Origin: Eubacterium sp.
GTDB lineage: Bacteria > Bacillota > Clostridia > Lachnospirales > Lachnospiraceae
Assembly (NCBI GenBank): GCA_017430325.1
Contig: JAFRNE010000039.1
Span: 1-64,000 of the forward strand
DNA: 64,000 nucleotides
Reading direction: 5' to 3'
The position numbers and the translations under genes are program-made. Shown piece by piece: positions 46,014 to 54,521 of the stretch. How positions within the stretch are numbered: the stretch's first letter is position 1; each line of letters begins with the position of its first letter. A model generated the notes under the pieces. It saw nothing but the letters and a program-made list of their open reading frames with translations, was not told the origin of the DNA and searched no databases.

Positions 46014-46702
46014 TATCTTTCGATATCCTCCAGCTTATAGCCATAGCCCCAGACTGCAGTGATCTTGATCCTGCTTCCGGCGGCAGAGAGTTTTCTTCTG
46101 ATACGGCGGACGGTTTCGTCGGTCACGCGGGTTTCAACCGTATCATTGTCGATGCCCCAGACATGATCGAGAAGCTCGTCACGGGGGATCGCTTTTCCCG
46201 GTTCGTTCATCAGGCATTCGATAAGTGCATATTCGGTCATGGAAAGACCGACTGTATTTCCCTTGCAGAGTACGTCGTGTACCGAAGGGGAAAGGATTAT
46301 ATCGCCGAAAGGTCGGTCGACCGCTTCGGTTTCTTCTATCATGCTCCTTCTGAGAAGGGCTTTTATCTTCATGACCAGAAGTGAAGGGGAGAATGGTTTT
46401 ACGAGATAATCGTCTCCGCCGAACATATAGCCGCGCATCTGGTCGGCTTCGCTTTCCTTTGCTGTCAGGATAACGATCGGTATATCGGAAATCTTCCTCA
46501 GCTCCTTGCAGATGGTAAGTCCATCGGTTCCCGGCATCATGATATCCAGGACCGCAAGGTCTGAAGGTTCTTCCTTAAAGCAGGAGAGCAGCTCGTCTCC
46601 GGTAGCAAAGGTTTTTACGTTGTAGCCTGCATTTGTGAGGAACTCCCTCAGTACATCAAGTATATCGGGTTCGTCATCTGCGGCGTAAATCAGTTTTTCC
46701 AT
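46013..46702 (-). CDS. OmpR-family response regulator of the acidic-repeat-protein operon
   Basis: Regulator of 229 residues. Receiver motifs AADDEPDIL, phospho-acceptor in LAVLDIMMPGTDG, YLVKPFSP; winged-helix domain with MTEYALIECLMNEPGKAIPR, VTDETVRRIRRKLS and TAVWGYGYKLEDI. Start 46702 has GGAGGG; the frame open to 46789 overlaps the previous gene and lacks a site. It probably binds the TGTCA direct repeats upstream of the first gene of the operon (inference). Confidence 0.93.
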   Translation of the reverse strand: MEKLIYAADDEPDILDVLREFLTNAGYNVKTFATGDELLSCFKEEPSDLAVLDIMMPGTDGLTICKELRKISDIPIVILTAKESEADQMRGYMFGGDDYLVKPFSPSLLVMKIKALLRRSMIEETEAVDRPFGDIILSPSVHDVLCKGNTVGLSMTEYALIECLMNEPGKAIPRDELLDHVWGIDNDTVETRVTDETVRRIRRKLSAAGSRIKITAVWGYGYKLEDIER

Positions 46703-46724
46703 GTTTCCCTCCACAAGCGAAAGT

Positions 46725-46746
46725 CCTGCCCCATTGGCAGGGCAGG
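46725..46746 (-). terminator. Hairpin between acidic-repeat gene and response regulator
   Basis: CCTGCCC (46725-46731) pairs with GGGCAGG (46740-46746). On the minus strand it is followed by ACTTTCG only, so it may attenuate transcription or protect mRNA, letting the repeat protein be made in excess over the signalling pair. Confidence 0.5.
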
Positions 46747-46760
46747 CTCCGCTGGATATA

Positions 46761-47720
46761 TTAGTCTTCTTCGATTCCAAAGTCACCAAGGAGATCGTCT
46801 ACGAACTTCTCAATGTCTTCATCTGTAACTTCATCAAGCTCGTCAAGGAGTTCATTTGCAAAATTCTTGATATCATCTGAGGTGATTGACTCGATACCGT
46901 CGATAACCTTATCTGTGATATTTCTGATATCATCCTCGGAAATATCCTCAAGATCGTCCTTTATTTCATCAACGAACTTGTCAATATCCTCGTCTGTGAT
47001 CTCATCGAAATCATCTTTGATCTCGTCAAGGATCTCTTCAATATCCTCATCAGAAATATTATTTATCTCAACGCGTACATCGTCTACGAACTTATCAATA
47101 TCTTCCTCTGAAATATTCTTGATCTCATCAAGGATTTCGTCAGCAATCTTCTCGATGCCTTCCTCTGTGATATTTTCGATGAAGGCTGAAGTCTTGTTGA
47201 TAAGATCCTCATTGTCGATATTTGTGATGAAGGAAATAACTGCATCTCCGTCATCCCAGCCGGCCTTCTTCTCGAGCTCTGAAGAACGCTTTGAAAGCTT
47301 GTCGAGCTCGTCTTCGTACTTCTCAAGTCTTGATTCCATCTCATCATCGGTTATGTCTGAGAGATCCTCAGGAAATACCTCTGCGAAGATTGCTTCGATA
47401 CGGTCGTAGATGGCCAGAAGCTCTTCCTTCTCTTCCTCGGTAAGCTTGCTGTAATCAAGCTTTAAGTTATTCTTGAGCGTTATCTGAAAATCCTTAAGAT
47501 CTTCATCGCCGAAGTTGAAGGTGTATACCTTGTAGTCACGGTCGTTATCTTTGCTGTCGTCCTTGTTGTCGTCCTTGGCCTCTGTTGTTGTGATCTCTAT
47601 AAATTCTGTCGTCTTCTCCGGAGTATTGTCTGAATTTGCAGATGCTGTGAGGCATGCGATACCTGAAACTGAAAGAACTGCGACTGCTCCTGTGAGCATA
47701 AGTGATTTTAATTTTGTCAT
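46761..47720 (-). CDS. Exported acidic protein with seven 19-residue repeats
   Basis: Protein of 319 residues, not recognised. A signal peptide (about 1-28, ending TASANS) leads to an acidic Thr/Asp/Lys linker, a helical middle part (about 65-165), and from residue 184 to the end seven tandem 19-residue units of the form I-[ST]-x-[ED]-D-I-[DEK]-[KE]-x-hydrophobic-[DE]-[DE]-hydrophobic..., for example ISEEDIDKFVDDVRVEINN and ITDEDIDKFVDEIKDDLED. The units look like amphipathic helices with many Asp/Glu side chains, giving a very acidic product. Head of an operon with a response regulator and kinase, with putative regulator sites upstream. Possible cation-binding or surface/envelope stress protein (inference). 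Confidence 0.8.
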   Translation of the reverse strand: MTKLKSLMLTGAVAVLSVSGIACLTASANSDNTPEKTTEFIEITTTEAKDDNKDDSKDNDRDYKVYTFNFGDEDLKDFQITLKNNLKLDYSKLTEEEKEELLAIYDRIEAIFAEVFPEDLSDITDDEMESRLEKYEDELDKLSKRSSELEKKAGWDDGDAVISFITNIDNEDLINKTSAFIENITEEGIEKIADEILDEIKNISEEDIDKFVDDVRVEINNISDEDIEEILDEIKDDFDEITDEDIDKFVDEIKDDLEDISEDDIRNITDKVIDGIESITSDDIKNFANELLDELDEVTDEDIEKFVDDLLGDFGIEED

Positions 47721-47826
47721 TGTATTGACCTCCTATGATTCTTATTCGTAGAGTGCTTTATCAGCACCGGTTTTACTTGGGTTGATCATAGAATATCATT
47801 GCAATGGCTGAGTATCCCCGCAATTC

Positions 47827-47853
47827 TGTCAGAAAAATGTCACAAAACTGTCA
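47827..47853 (-). promoter_or_regulatory. Three TGTCA repeats at 11-base spacing
   Basis: TGTCA at 47827, 47838 and 47849 (TGACA on the minus strand, each followed by Ts), about 110-130 bases upstream of the acidic-repeat gene. Direct repeats with about one helical turn of spacing are typical binding sites for OmpR-family regulators. Confidence 0.6.
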
Positions 47854-47879
47854 TAACCGTGTTTATTTGGCCTGAAAGC

Positions 47880-47903
47880 TTTATCACCGGCTTTATTACC
47901 GGC
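47880..47903. repeat. Two-copy 12-base direct repeat
   Basis: TTTATCACCGGC followed directly by TTTATTACCGGC, one base different, in the divergent region between the acidic-repeat gene and feoAB. Confidence 0.7.
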
Positions 47904-47972
47904 AACTACTATATAAGAATATCAGTAAATTATTAATATGGCAATTAAAAGGATATTGATGTAAAATCTTTA

Positions 47973-48002
47973 TTGAAACGTTTATTATTACGAAAGAATA
48001 AT
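47973..48002 (+). promoter_or_regulatory. Possible promoter of feoAB
   Basis: TTGAAA (47973-47978), 18-base spacer, AATAAT (47997-48002). Start codon is 100 bases downstream, after the 13-base repeat array. Confidence 0.45.
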
Positions 48003-48011
48003 CCACGAAAA

Positions 48012-48076
48012 CTGCGGAATAAAACTGCGGAATAAGGCTGTTGAATAAAACTGCTGAATACGACTGCGGTTTAAAT
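48012..48076. repeat. Five 13-base tandem repeats upstream of feoAB
   Basis: Units start at 48012, 48025, 48038, 48051 and 48064: CTGCGGAATAAAA, CTGCGGAATAAGG, CTGTTGAATAAAA, CTGCTGAATACGA, CTGCGGTTTAAAT. The period is exact and the units decay downstream. They begin at the expected transcription start and fill most of the leader. Confidence 0.85.
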
Positions 48077-48102
48077 AACGTGGAACAGAATAGGAAAACA
48101 AA

Positions 48103-50496
48103 ATGACACTGCGTGAACTTGAAATAGGAAAAAGAGGAATAATAGAAAGTGTTGGCGGAGATGGTGCACTTAGGCAGCATTTCCTCGATATGGGAGTGAT
48201 ACCGGGGGCAGAGGTAAAGCTTATCAAATACGCACCCATGGGCGACCCTATGGAAATACGTATTCACGGCTATCAGCTGACCATAAGGCTTGATGATGCC
48301 GAGAAGATAGAGATAACAAGGGATACCTCAGACAAGCCGGATACGGATGTGCTTCTGGCAAGCCTTGGCAGGAAGGCGGTACTGGAAGGTGCTGAAGCGA
48401 GGACGGATACCAGATCCTACAGACACCATCCGGGTCTCGGTGAAGGCGGTATTTATCATGAAAAATGCAGTGAAAAGCCGCTTCCTGAGGGAACTCTGCT
48501 TACCTTTGCGCTTGCGGGCAACCAGAACAGCGGCAAGACGACTCTCTTTAATCAGCTGACAGGATCAAATCAGCATGTAGGCAACTTCCCGGGAGTTACA
48601 GTCGACAGAAAGAGCGGTTCCATCAGGAATATTCCGATGACCGAGGTTGTGGATCTGCCGGGTATTTATTCCCTCTCGCCTTATACGGATGAGGAGATAG
48701 TTTCACGTCAGTACATAATAGATGAAAAGCCGAAGGGAATAATAAATATAGTTGATGCGACAAATATAGAGCGAAATCTCTACCTTACGATGCAGCTGAT
48801 GGAGCTGGATATACCGATGGTGCTTGCACTCAATATGATGGACGAGGTTCGAGGAAACGGCGGCTCTATAAGAATTAATGATATGGAGGCGCTGCTTGGT
48901 ATACCTGTCGTTCCGATATCCGCTGCCAAGAACGAAGGTGTTGACGAGCTTATCAGTCACGCGGTTCATGTTGCAAAATACCAGGAAAGTCCGGGCAAGA
49001 AGGACTTCTGCGACGAAAAGGATCATGGCGGAGCGGTCCACAGATGCCTGCACGCCATCATGCATCTTATCGAGGATCATGCAAGGAGTGCGGAAATACC
49101 GGTGAGATTCGCCGCAAATAAGATAATTGAGGGCGATGAGCGTGTAATGGATGCTCTGAACCTTACCCAGAATGAGAAGGAAATGATCGAGCACATCATA
49201 ATCCAGATGGAGGAGGAGAGAGGACTCGACCGTTCAGCGGCCATAGCCGATATGCGTTTCTCATTTATAGAGAAGCTTGTAAGGGAGACGGTTGTAAAGC
49301 CGAGAGCAAGCAAGGAACGTGAGAGAAGTGAGAAGATCGATAAGATACTGACCGGCAGGTTTACAGCGATCCCTGCATTTATCGGTATCATGGGTCTTAT
49401 CTTCTGGCTTACCTTCAATGTTGTGGGTGCCTGGCTTCAGGAGCTGCTTGAAAAGGGCATCGATTCGCTGACGGCAAGCGTTGACAAGGGACTCACAAAT
49501 ATGCATGTCAACAGTGTCGTTCATTCACTTATCATAAACGGTATATTTGAAGGCGTGGGAACGGTGCTTTCCTTCCTGCCGATAATAATCCTCTTGTTCT
49601 TCTTCCTGTCACTTCTGGAAGACAGCGGATATATGGCAAGAATTGCCTTTGTTACAGATAAAATGCTTCGTAAGCTCGGTCTTTCGGGACGAAGTATAGT
49701 ACCGCTGCTTATAGGCTTCGGCTGCTCGGTACCGGGTGTTATGGCGAGCCGTACGCTTCCATCGGAACGAGACAGAAAGCTTACGATCATGCTGATACCT
49801 TTCATGAGCTGTACTGCGAAGCTGCCGATATATGCTTTCTTTACAGCAGCCTTCTTCCCGGGACACGGGGCACTTATCATGGTAGGACTGTATCTGCTGG
49901 GTATCCTTGTTGGAATAATTGCGGCATTGATCTCGAAGAGGACTGTATTTAAGGGTGAGGCGGTTCCTTTCGTTATGGAGCTTCCGAACTACCGTATGCC
50001 CGGTCTGAAGAATGTTCTGAGACTGCTCTGGGACAAGGCGAAGGACTTCCTCATGAGGGCCTTCACGGTTATATTTGTTGCGACCATAGTTATATGGTTC
50101 CTGCAGAATTTTGATTTCAACCTCAGCCTTGTAAATGGCTCTGAGGATAGTATGCTTGCGATAATCGCAGGCTTTATAGCACCTGTATTTGCACCTCTTG
50201 GCTTTGGAAGCTGGAAGGTTGCAACTGCTCTGATCAGTGGTTTTATGGCGAAGGAGAGCGTTGTTTCGACACTTTCCGTACTGTTCGGTGGAGAGGCAGG
50301 AATAACAGCTGTTATGGCTCCGGAAGCGGCAGGAGCACTGCTTATCTTCTGTCTGCTGTACACACCTTGCGTTGCTGCGATAGCTTCGGTTAAGCGCGAG
50401 CTGGGCGGCAAATGGGCAGCGGCCATGGTTCTGATGCAGTGCACGGTTGCATGGATCGTTTCTTTTGCGGCGTACGGGATATTTTGTTTGTTCTGA
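48103..50496 (+). CDS. feoB: FeoA-FeoB fusion ferrous iron transporter
   Basis: Fe(II) import protein of 797 residues. Residues 1-72 are a FeoA-type SH3 domain (LRQHFLDMGVIPGAEVKLIKYAPMGDPMEI), usually a separate protein. A linker of about 60 residues precedes the FeoB G domain: G1 GNQNSGKTTLFN (139-150), G2/switch with GNFPGVTVDRKSG, G3 DLPGIYSL, G4 NMMDEV, then the GDI-like region and a membrane core with the two gate motifs IGFGCSVPGVMASRT and YTPCVAAIASVKRE. C-terminal helix pair complete. Divergent from the acidic-repeat operon; a tandem repeat array lies in its leader. AGGA ribosome binding site. Confidence 0.95.
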   Translation: MTLRELEIGKRGIIESVGGDGALRQHFLDMGVIPGAEVKLIKYAPMGDPMEIRIHGYQLTIRLDDAEKIEITRDTSDKPDTDVLLASLGRKAVLEGAEARTDTRSYRHHPGLGEGGIYHEKCSEKPLPEGTLLTFALAGNQNSGKTTLFNQLTGSNQHVGNFPGVTVDRKSGSIRNIPMTEVVDLPGIYSLSPYTDEEIVSRQYIIDEKPKGIINIVDATNIERNLYLTMQLMELDIPMVLALNMMDEVRGNGGSIRINDMEALLGIPVVPISAAKNEGVDELISHAVHVAKYQESPGKKDFCDEKDHGGAVHRCLHAIMHLIEDHARSAEIPVRFAANKIIEGDERVMDALNLTQNEKEMIEHIIIQMEEERGLDRSAAIADMRFSFIEKLVRETVVKPRASKERERSEKIDKILTGRFTAIPAFIGIMGLIFWLTFNVVGAWLQELLEKGIDSLTASVDKGLTNMHVNSVVHSLIINGIFEGVGTVLSFLPIIILLFFFLSLLEDSGYMARIAFVTDKMLRKLGLSGRSIVPLLIGFGCSVPGVMASRTLPSERDRKLTIMLIPFMSCTAKLPIYAFFTAAFFPGHGALIMVGLYLLGILVGIIAALISKRTVFKGEAVPFVMELPNYRMPGLKNVLRLLWDKAKDFLMRAFTVIFVATIVIWFLQNFDFNLSLVNGSEDSMLAIIAGFIAPVFAPLGFGSWKVATALISGFMAKESVVSTLSVLFGGEAGITAVMAPEAAGALLIFCLLYTPCVAAIASVKRELGGKWAAAMVLMQCTVAWIVSFAAYGIFCLF

Positions 50497-50528
50497 TGGT
50501 CTGATCCTGGATGATAGGGGGGCGTCAT

Positions 50529-51389
50529 ATGGCGGTTTGCGAGGTTTGTTTCAGACATTGTGATATAGCGGAGGGGCGTGCAGGCTTCTGCGGCATAAGA
50601 CGCTGTGTGAATGGCAAAGTCGTTCCGGGGAATTATGGCTTGGTCACGGCACTTAATCTTGATCCGATAGAGAAGAAGCCCATCGCAAGATTCATGCCGG
50701 GCAGTTGGGTCCTTTCGGTAGGAAGCTTTGGCTGTGATCTGAGATGTCCTTTCTGCCAGAATTATGAGATATCCTGGGCTGACGACGTGCCGGAGCGGGC
50801 AAATGAAGCACAGTATATAGCTCCGGAGGAGCTTGCAGGGCTGGCGGAACATTACAAAAGCCGCGGAAATATTGGAGTTGCATTCACCTACAACGAGCCG
50901 CTTATCGGTTACGAATATGTCAGAGATACTGCAAAGCTTGTTGCAGAGAGGGGCATGAAGAATGTTCTTGTATCGAACGGTATGGCTGATCTTAAGGTCC
51001 TGAGAGAGATAGGGCCGTATATTCACGCCATGAATATAGATCTGAAGGGCTTTACAGACAGATATTACAGAGATGTATTAAAGGGTGACCGAAGGATGGT
51101 CATGGAATTTATAGAGGAAGCGGTCAAGCTGTGCCACGTGGAGCTTACCACTCTCATCATTCCGGGGGAGAATGATACAGAGGAAGAGATGAGAGAGCTG
51201 AGCAGCTGGGTGAGCGGCCTTAAGGATAAGGATGGAAATGTTATCGGAAGGGATATAACACTTCATATTTCGAGGTTTTTCCCGCGTTTTCATATGACCG
51301 ACCGCCCGGCGACGGATGTAGGTCTGATCTACAGACTGAAGAGGGTGGCCGAAGAGAAGCTTGATCATGTATTTACGGGGAACTGCTAA
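50529..51389 (+). CDS. amrS: AmmeMemoRadiSam system radical SAM enzyme
   Basis: Radical SAM protein of 286 residues, the AmrS component of the AmmeMemoRadiSam set. Cluster motif CDLRCPFC with the following QNYEISW; an extra Cys-rich N-terminus (CEVCFRHCDIAEGRAGFCGI) typical of this group; AFTYNEPLIGYEYV and HAMNIDLKGF further on. ATG 50529 has GGGGGG seven bases upstream, better than ATG 50511. It lies 32 bases after feoAB and about 95 bases before the MEMO-AMMECR1 fusion. The target of the system is not known; protein or RNA modification with MEMO and AMMECR1 is assumed from co-occurrence. Confidence 0.92.
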   Translation: MAVCEVCFRHCDIAEGRAGFCGIRRCVNGKVVPGNYGLVTALNLDPIEKKPIARFMPGSWVLSVGSFGCDLRCPFCQNYEISWADDVPERANEAQYIAPEELAGLAEHYKSRGNIGVAFTYNEPLIGYEYVRDTAKLVAERGMKNVLVSNGMADLKVLREIGPYIHAMNIDLKGFTDRYYRDVLKGDRRMVMEFIEEAVKLCHVELTTLIIPGENDTEEEMRELSSWVSGLKDKDGNVIGRDITLHISRFFPRFHMTDRPATDVGLIYRLKRVAEEKLDHVFTGNC

Positions 51390-51484
51390 AATTATGCTGA
51401 GGGTTTACCGGCGGCGGAGAGGACTGCTGCAGGTGTATCAGTGGCGTAGTGATATTGGCAGTGATTATGAGAAGGAGGGGTTGC

Positions 51485-52870
51485 ATGCCGATAGTAGCAG
51501 GATTTATGGTGCCGCATCCGCCGTTGATCGTTCCGGCGGTTGGCAGAGGAAGCGAAAAACAGGTGCAGAGGACCATCGATTCGTATGATAAGGTGGCGGA
51601 GGAGATAGCTCTTCTTAAGCCGGAGACGATAATCATCACAAGTCCTCACGCAACGATGTATTCGAACTATTTTCATATATCACCGGGGCAGGGGGCTAAG
51701 GGCTCCTTTGCGGAATTCGGAGCCCGCGAGGTAAGCTTCGATGAAAAATATGATTCTGCGCTTTGGGATTCCATTGCAACTCTTGCGGAGGCGGAGGACT
51801 TTCCGGCAGGTATAGAGGGTGAGAGGAAGGCTCAGCTGGATCACGGGACTATGGTCCCGCTCTGGTTCATCCGTAAGAAATACAGTGATTTTAAGATAGT
51901 ACGTATAGGGCTTTCGGGGCTTCCGTTAGCTGATCACTATCATCTTGGTGAGCTTATCAAGGCGGCGGTGGAGAGAACCGGAAGAAGAGCTGTATTTGTT
52001 GCCAGCGGAGATCTGTCACACAAGTTGCAGGATTACGGACCGTACGGTTTTGCGCAGGAAGGGCCGGTCTATGATGAGAGGATAATGGATGTATGCGGCA
52101 GGGCGGCCTTCGGAGAACTTTTTGATTTTGATGAAAACTTCTGCGATAAAGCTGCAGAGTGTGGTCACAGATCCTTTGTGATCATGGCGGGAGCCTTTGA
52201 CGGTATAAAGGTGCGTGCGACGAAATATTCCCACGAGGATGTTACGGGCGTCGGTTATGGCATATGCTCCTTCTATCCGGAGGGACCGGACGAAACAAGG
52301 CATTTCAGGAAGCTTCATATAGAGGAAGAGGAGAGAAAGTTGGCGGAGCTGGCAGCGAATTCGGATGATTACGTGAAGCTGGCCAGAAAATCTCTTGAAA
52401 GCTATATCCTGAGAAAGGAAACCATAGTGGTTCCGGAGGGACTTCCTTCCGAGATGTATAAAAAGAGGGCCGGAGCCTTTGTTTCCATACATAAGCAGGG
52501 CAGTCTCAGAGGCTGTATCGGAACTATCCTTCCGACAGAGGATAATGTTGCGGCTGAGATAATCCAGAATGCCATAAGTGCATCTTCCTTTGATCCTCGC
52601 TTTGATCCTATTACTGCGGATGAGCTGAAATACCTCGAGATAAATGTGGATGTGCTCGGTGAGCCGGAGGATATCGATTCGTCTTCCCAGCTGGACGTAA
52701 AACGTTACGGAGTTATCGTCAGCAGTGGAGGAAGACGGGGACTGCTTCTCCCTGATCTTGAGGGCGTGGATACTGTCGAAGAACAGATAGATATAGCCAG
52801 AAGAAAGGGCGGGATCAGGCCCGGAGAGCGGATAAAACTGCAGAGATTCGAGGTTGTTAGACATACATAA
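51485..52870 (+). CDS. AmmeMemoRadiSam fused protein B-A (MEMO1 domain plus AMMECR1 domain)
   Basis: Fusion of 461 residues. Residues 1 to about 270 are a MEMO-type domain, related to non-haem iron ring-opening dioxygenases ([10 protein letters not shown] at the start, [42 protein letters not shown]), and about 285-461 an AMMECR1 domain ([10 protein letters not shown], then [22 protein letters not shown] and [10 protein letters not shown]). In many genomes these are two genes (amrB, amrA). ATG 51485 has AAGGAGGGG upstream; the frame starting at 51449 does not. Next to amrS, as expected for the system. Biochemical role unknown. Confidence 0.92.
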   Translation: MPIVAGFMVPHPPLIVPAVGRGSEKQVQRTIDSYDKVAEEIALLKPETIIITSPHATMYSNYFHISPGQGAKGSFAEFGAREVSFDEKYDSALWDSIATLAEAEDFPAGIEGERKAQLDHGTMVPLWFIRKKYSDFKIVRIGLSGLPLADHYHLGELIKAAVERTGRRAVFVASGDLSHKLQDYGPYGFAQEGPVYDERIMDVCGRAAFGELFDFDENFCDKAAECGHRSFVIMAGAFDGIKVRATKYSHEDVTGVGYGICSFYPEGPDETRHFRKLHIEEEERKLAELAANSDDYVKLARKSLESYILRKETIVVPEGLPSEMYKKRAGAFVSIHKQGSLRGCIGTILPTEDNVAAEIIQNAISASSFDPRFDPITADELKYLEINVDVLGEPEDIDSSSQLDVKRYGVIVSSGGRRGLLLPDLEGVDTVEEQIDIARRKGGIRPGERIKLQRFEVVRHT

Positions 52871-52909
52871 AAAATTAATAATTTTAATCAGATTCGGTCA
52901 ATTGCAAGG

Positions 52910-52938
52910 TTGTTAGAGAATGCAAACTGTGATATAAT
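52910..52938 (+). promoter_or_regulatory. Promoter of the small conserved gene at 52984
   Basis: TTGTTA (52910-52915), 17-base spacer, perfect TATAAT (52933-52938). Confidence 0.8.
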
Positions 52939-52983
52939 AAGCGTGGTTGTATTTACAATCTTTTATAAGGAGGTATTTGCATT

Positions 52984-53289
52984 ATGGAGAACAAAGAACC
53001 AAAGCAGAATGTAGTGATCTTCGAGAATGATCAGTGGCTGATAGAGCTTAGGCCTCGCAGTACAAAGCACGAGAATGAGCCTGATATGAAGGTTTGGATC
53101 GTCAGAGATGGCCAGGAAGTAGCTCAGTATACAGACAAATATCGTGGATATGGCCACTACCAGTATCATGAGGAATTACTTCCGGCGAAGATCAGTGACG
53201 TAGCAAAAAAGGCTTGGGAGAAGCTTAAGGAAGCTCCTTTAAATGATGATATGATCGATGAAATGAAGAGTTATATGGAAGAAGAATAG
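52984..53289 (+). CDS. Small conserved protein of unknown function
   Basis: Soluble 101-residue protein with no recognised domain name. It has an N-terminal beta-rich half (VVIFENDQWLIELRPRST, KVWIVRDGQEVAQYTDKYRG) with several Tyr/His residues (YGHYQYHEELL) and a charged helical C-terminus. Own promoter, AAGGAGG ribosome binding site and strong terminator, so it is an independent and probably well expressed gene. Confidence 0.75.
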   Translation: MENKEPKQNVVIFENDQWLIELRPRSTKHENEPDMKVWIVRDGQEVAQYTDKYRGYGHYQYHEELLPAKISDVAKKAWEKLKEAPLNDDMIDEMKSYMEEE

Positions 53290-53300
53290 GGTTATATAAA

Positions 53301-53335
53301 AAAGATCTGCAGTACGGGCTGCGGATCTTTTTTTT
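53301..53335 (+). terminator. Terminator after the 101-residue protein gene
   Basis: Twelve-base stem (53301-53312 with 53319-53330, one G-T pair) followed by Ts. Confidence 0.9.
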
Positions 53336-53349
53336 GTGAAATTCAGTAA

Positions 53350-53378
53350 TTGCGGTTGAAAAACGATAGTATTATAAT
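53350..53378 (+). promoter_or_regulatory. Promoter of the diguanylate cyclase operon
   Basis: TTGCGG (53350-53355), 17-base spacer, perfect TATAAT (53373-53378), 48 bases before the start codon. Confidence 0.65.
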
Positions 53379-53425
53379 GAAAATCGGAGTTTTGTTTTGA
53401 CTTTGCAAAAAAAGAAGGTATTGTT

Positions 53426-54496
53426 ATGGGTTTTGCAAGTTTTATTGGGAAGGATATAGGGTTTCAGAACGAAACGAAGAGAGGCGTAGTGACGCTGCGT
53501 ATCATATATATGATCATGACGGCGGCATTTCTTATCGACCTTATATTTGCGGGCTTCGAGGTGGTTAAGAAGTATCCCTACAGGGTAGTGCTCATCTTCG
53601 TGGCTATGATAATCCTCTTCGCAAATACATATTTTTCAAATACAAAGGTATCGCTGACATTGTTTCTGCTCTTTACCTTTACTTATAGTCTGGCGATGAT
53701 ACCGTGCTTCGGCTGGAGCGCAGGCATGCAGAATTATTTTCTGATCATGCTCATGCTCTGCTTTTTTGCGGTCCACGGCAGCCTCGGCTTCAAGATCATC
53801 CTGACACTGATAGTTCTTGCAGTCAGAATAGTTACGATATTTATCTATAGTGGAAATAAGCCGGAGGTTGAGATAAGCGAGGTTTCGGGCAAGCTGATAC
53901 AGAGCACGAATATCACGGCTGTATTTCTTTCTGTGGTGATCGTTTCATATATCTATAGCCACCGCGAGAATGTGGCTGAGAGCAAGCTTATGAAATACAA
54001 TGACAGACTGGTGAGAGAGGCAAATACGGATCAGCTCACCGGACTCTGCAACAGACGTTATGCCAGAGATTTCCTGAACGGACTCTCGAAGACGAAAGAA
54101 GTCGGCGCTGTCAGTATATGTATGGGCGATATTGATTTCTTCAAGAAGGTTAATGATACCTACGGCCACGATGCCGGCGACGAGGTGCTGAAGACAGTTG
54201 CAAATACCCTTAAGAGTGAGTGTGGCGATAGCTGCCTTGCTTCAAGATGGGGCGGCGAGGAATTCCTGCTTATATTTACCGGGGTCAATGGTGATGATGC
54301 CTTTGTTATACTTGAGAGGCTGAGAAGTCTGATACAGAAGGAGACTATTAAGGCCGGTGAGCAGGAGATAAATGTGACCATGACCTTCGGACTTACGGAA
54401 TATGATTTTAACGGAGATATGGACAAGACTATCAAAGAGGCGGATGAAAAGCTTTACCTCGGCAAGACCGGTGGAAGAAACCGCGTGATCTACTAG
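53426..54496 (+). CDS. Membrane diguanylate cyclase (GGDEF)
   Basis: Makes cyclic di-GMP from GTP. Residues about 20-185 contain five or six transmembrane helices without a known sensor name; the GGDEF domain (about 195-356) has ANTDQLTGLCNRRYARDFL, GDIDFFKKVNDTYGHDAGDEVL, active-site RWGGEEF (GGEEF, an active form) and ADEKLYLGKTGGRNR. No inhibitory RxxD site is seen five residues before GGEEF. Only 25 bases separate it from the sugar-binding sensor gene, so it may be co-transcribed with the three-component system that follows. Confidence 0.92.
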   Translation: MGFASFIGKDIGFQNETKRGVVTLRIIYMIMTAAFLIDLIFAGFEVVKKYPYRVVLIFVAMIILFANTYFSNTKVSLTLFLLFTFTYSLAMIPCFGWSAGMQNYFLIMLMLCFFAVHGSLGFKIILTLIVLAVRIVTIFIYSGNKPEVEISEVSGKLIQSTNITAVFLSVVIVSYIYSHRENVAESKLMKYNDRLVREANTDQLTGLCNRRYARDFLNGLSKTKEVGAVSICMGDIDFFKKVNDTYGHDAGDEVLKTVANTLKSECGDSCLASRWGGEEFLLIFTGVNGDDAFVILERLRSLIQKETIKAGEQEINVTMTFGLTEYDFNGDMDKTIKEADEKLYLGKTGGRNRVIY

Positions 54497-54521
54497 AAAG
54501 CAGACAGGATACGATAGAATT

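Noticed and set aside
46813..47409. Ser/Ile-rich frame of 198 codons on the + strand
   Set aside because: Complement of the acidic 19-residue repeats; its apparent repeats come from the real gene on the minus strand.
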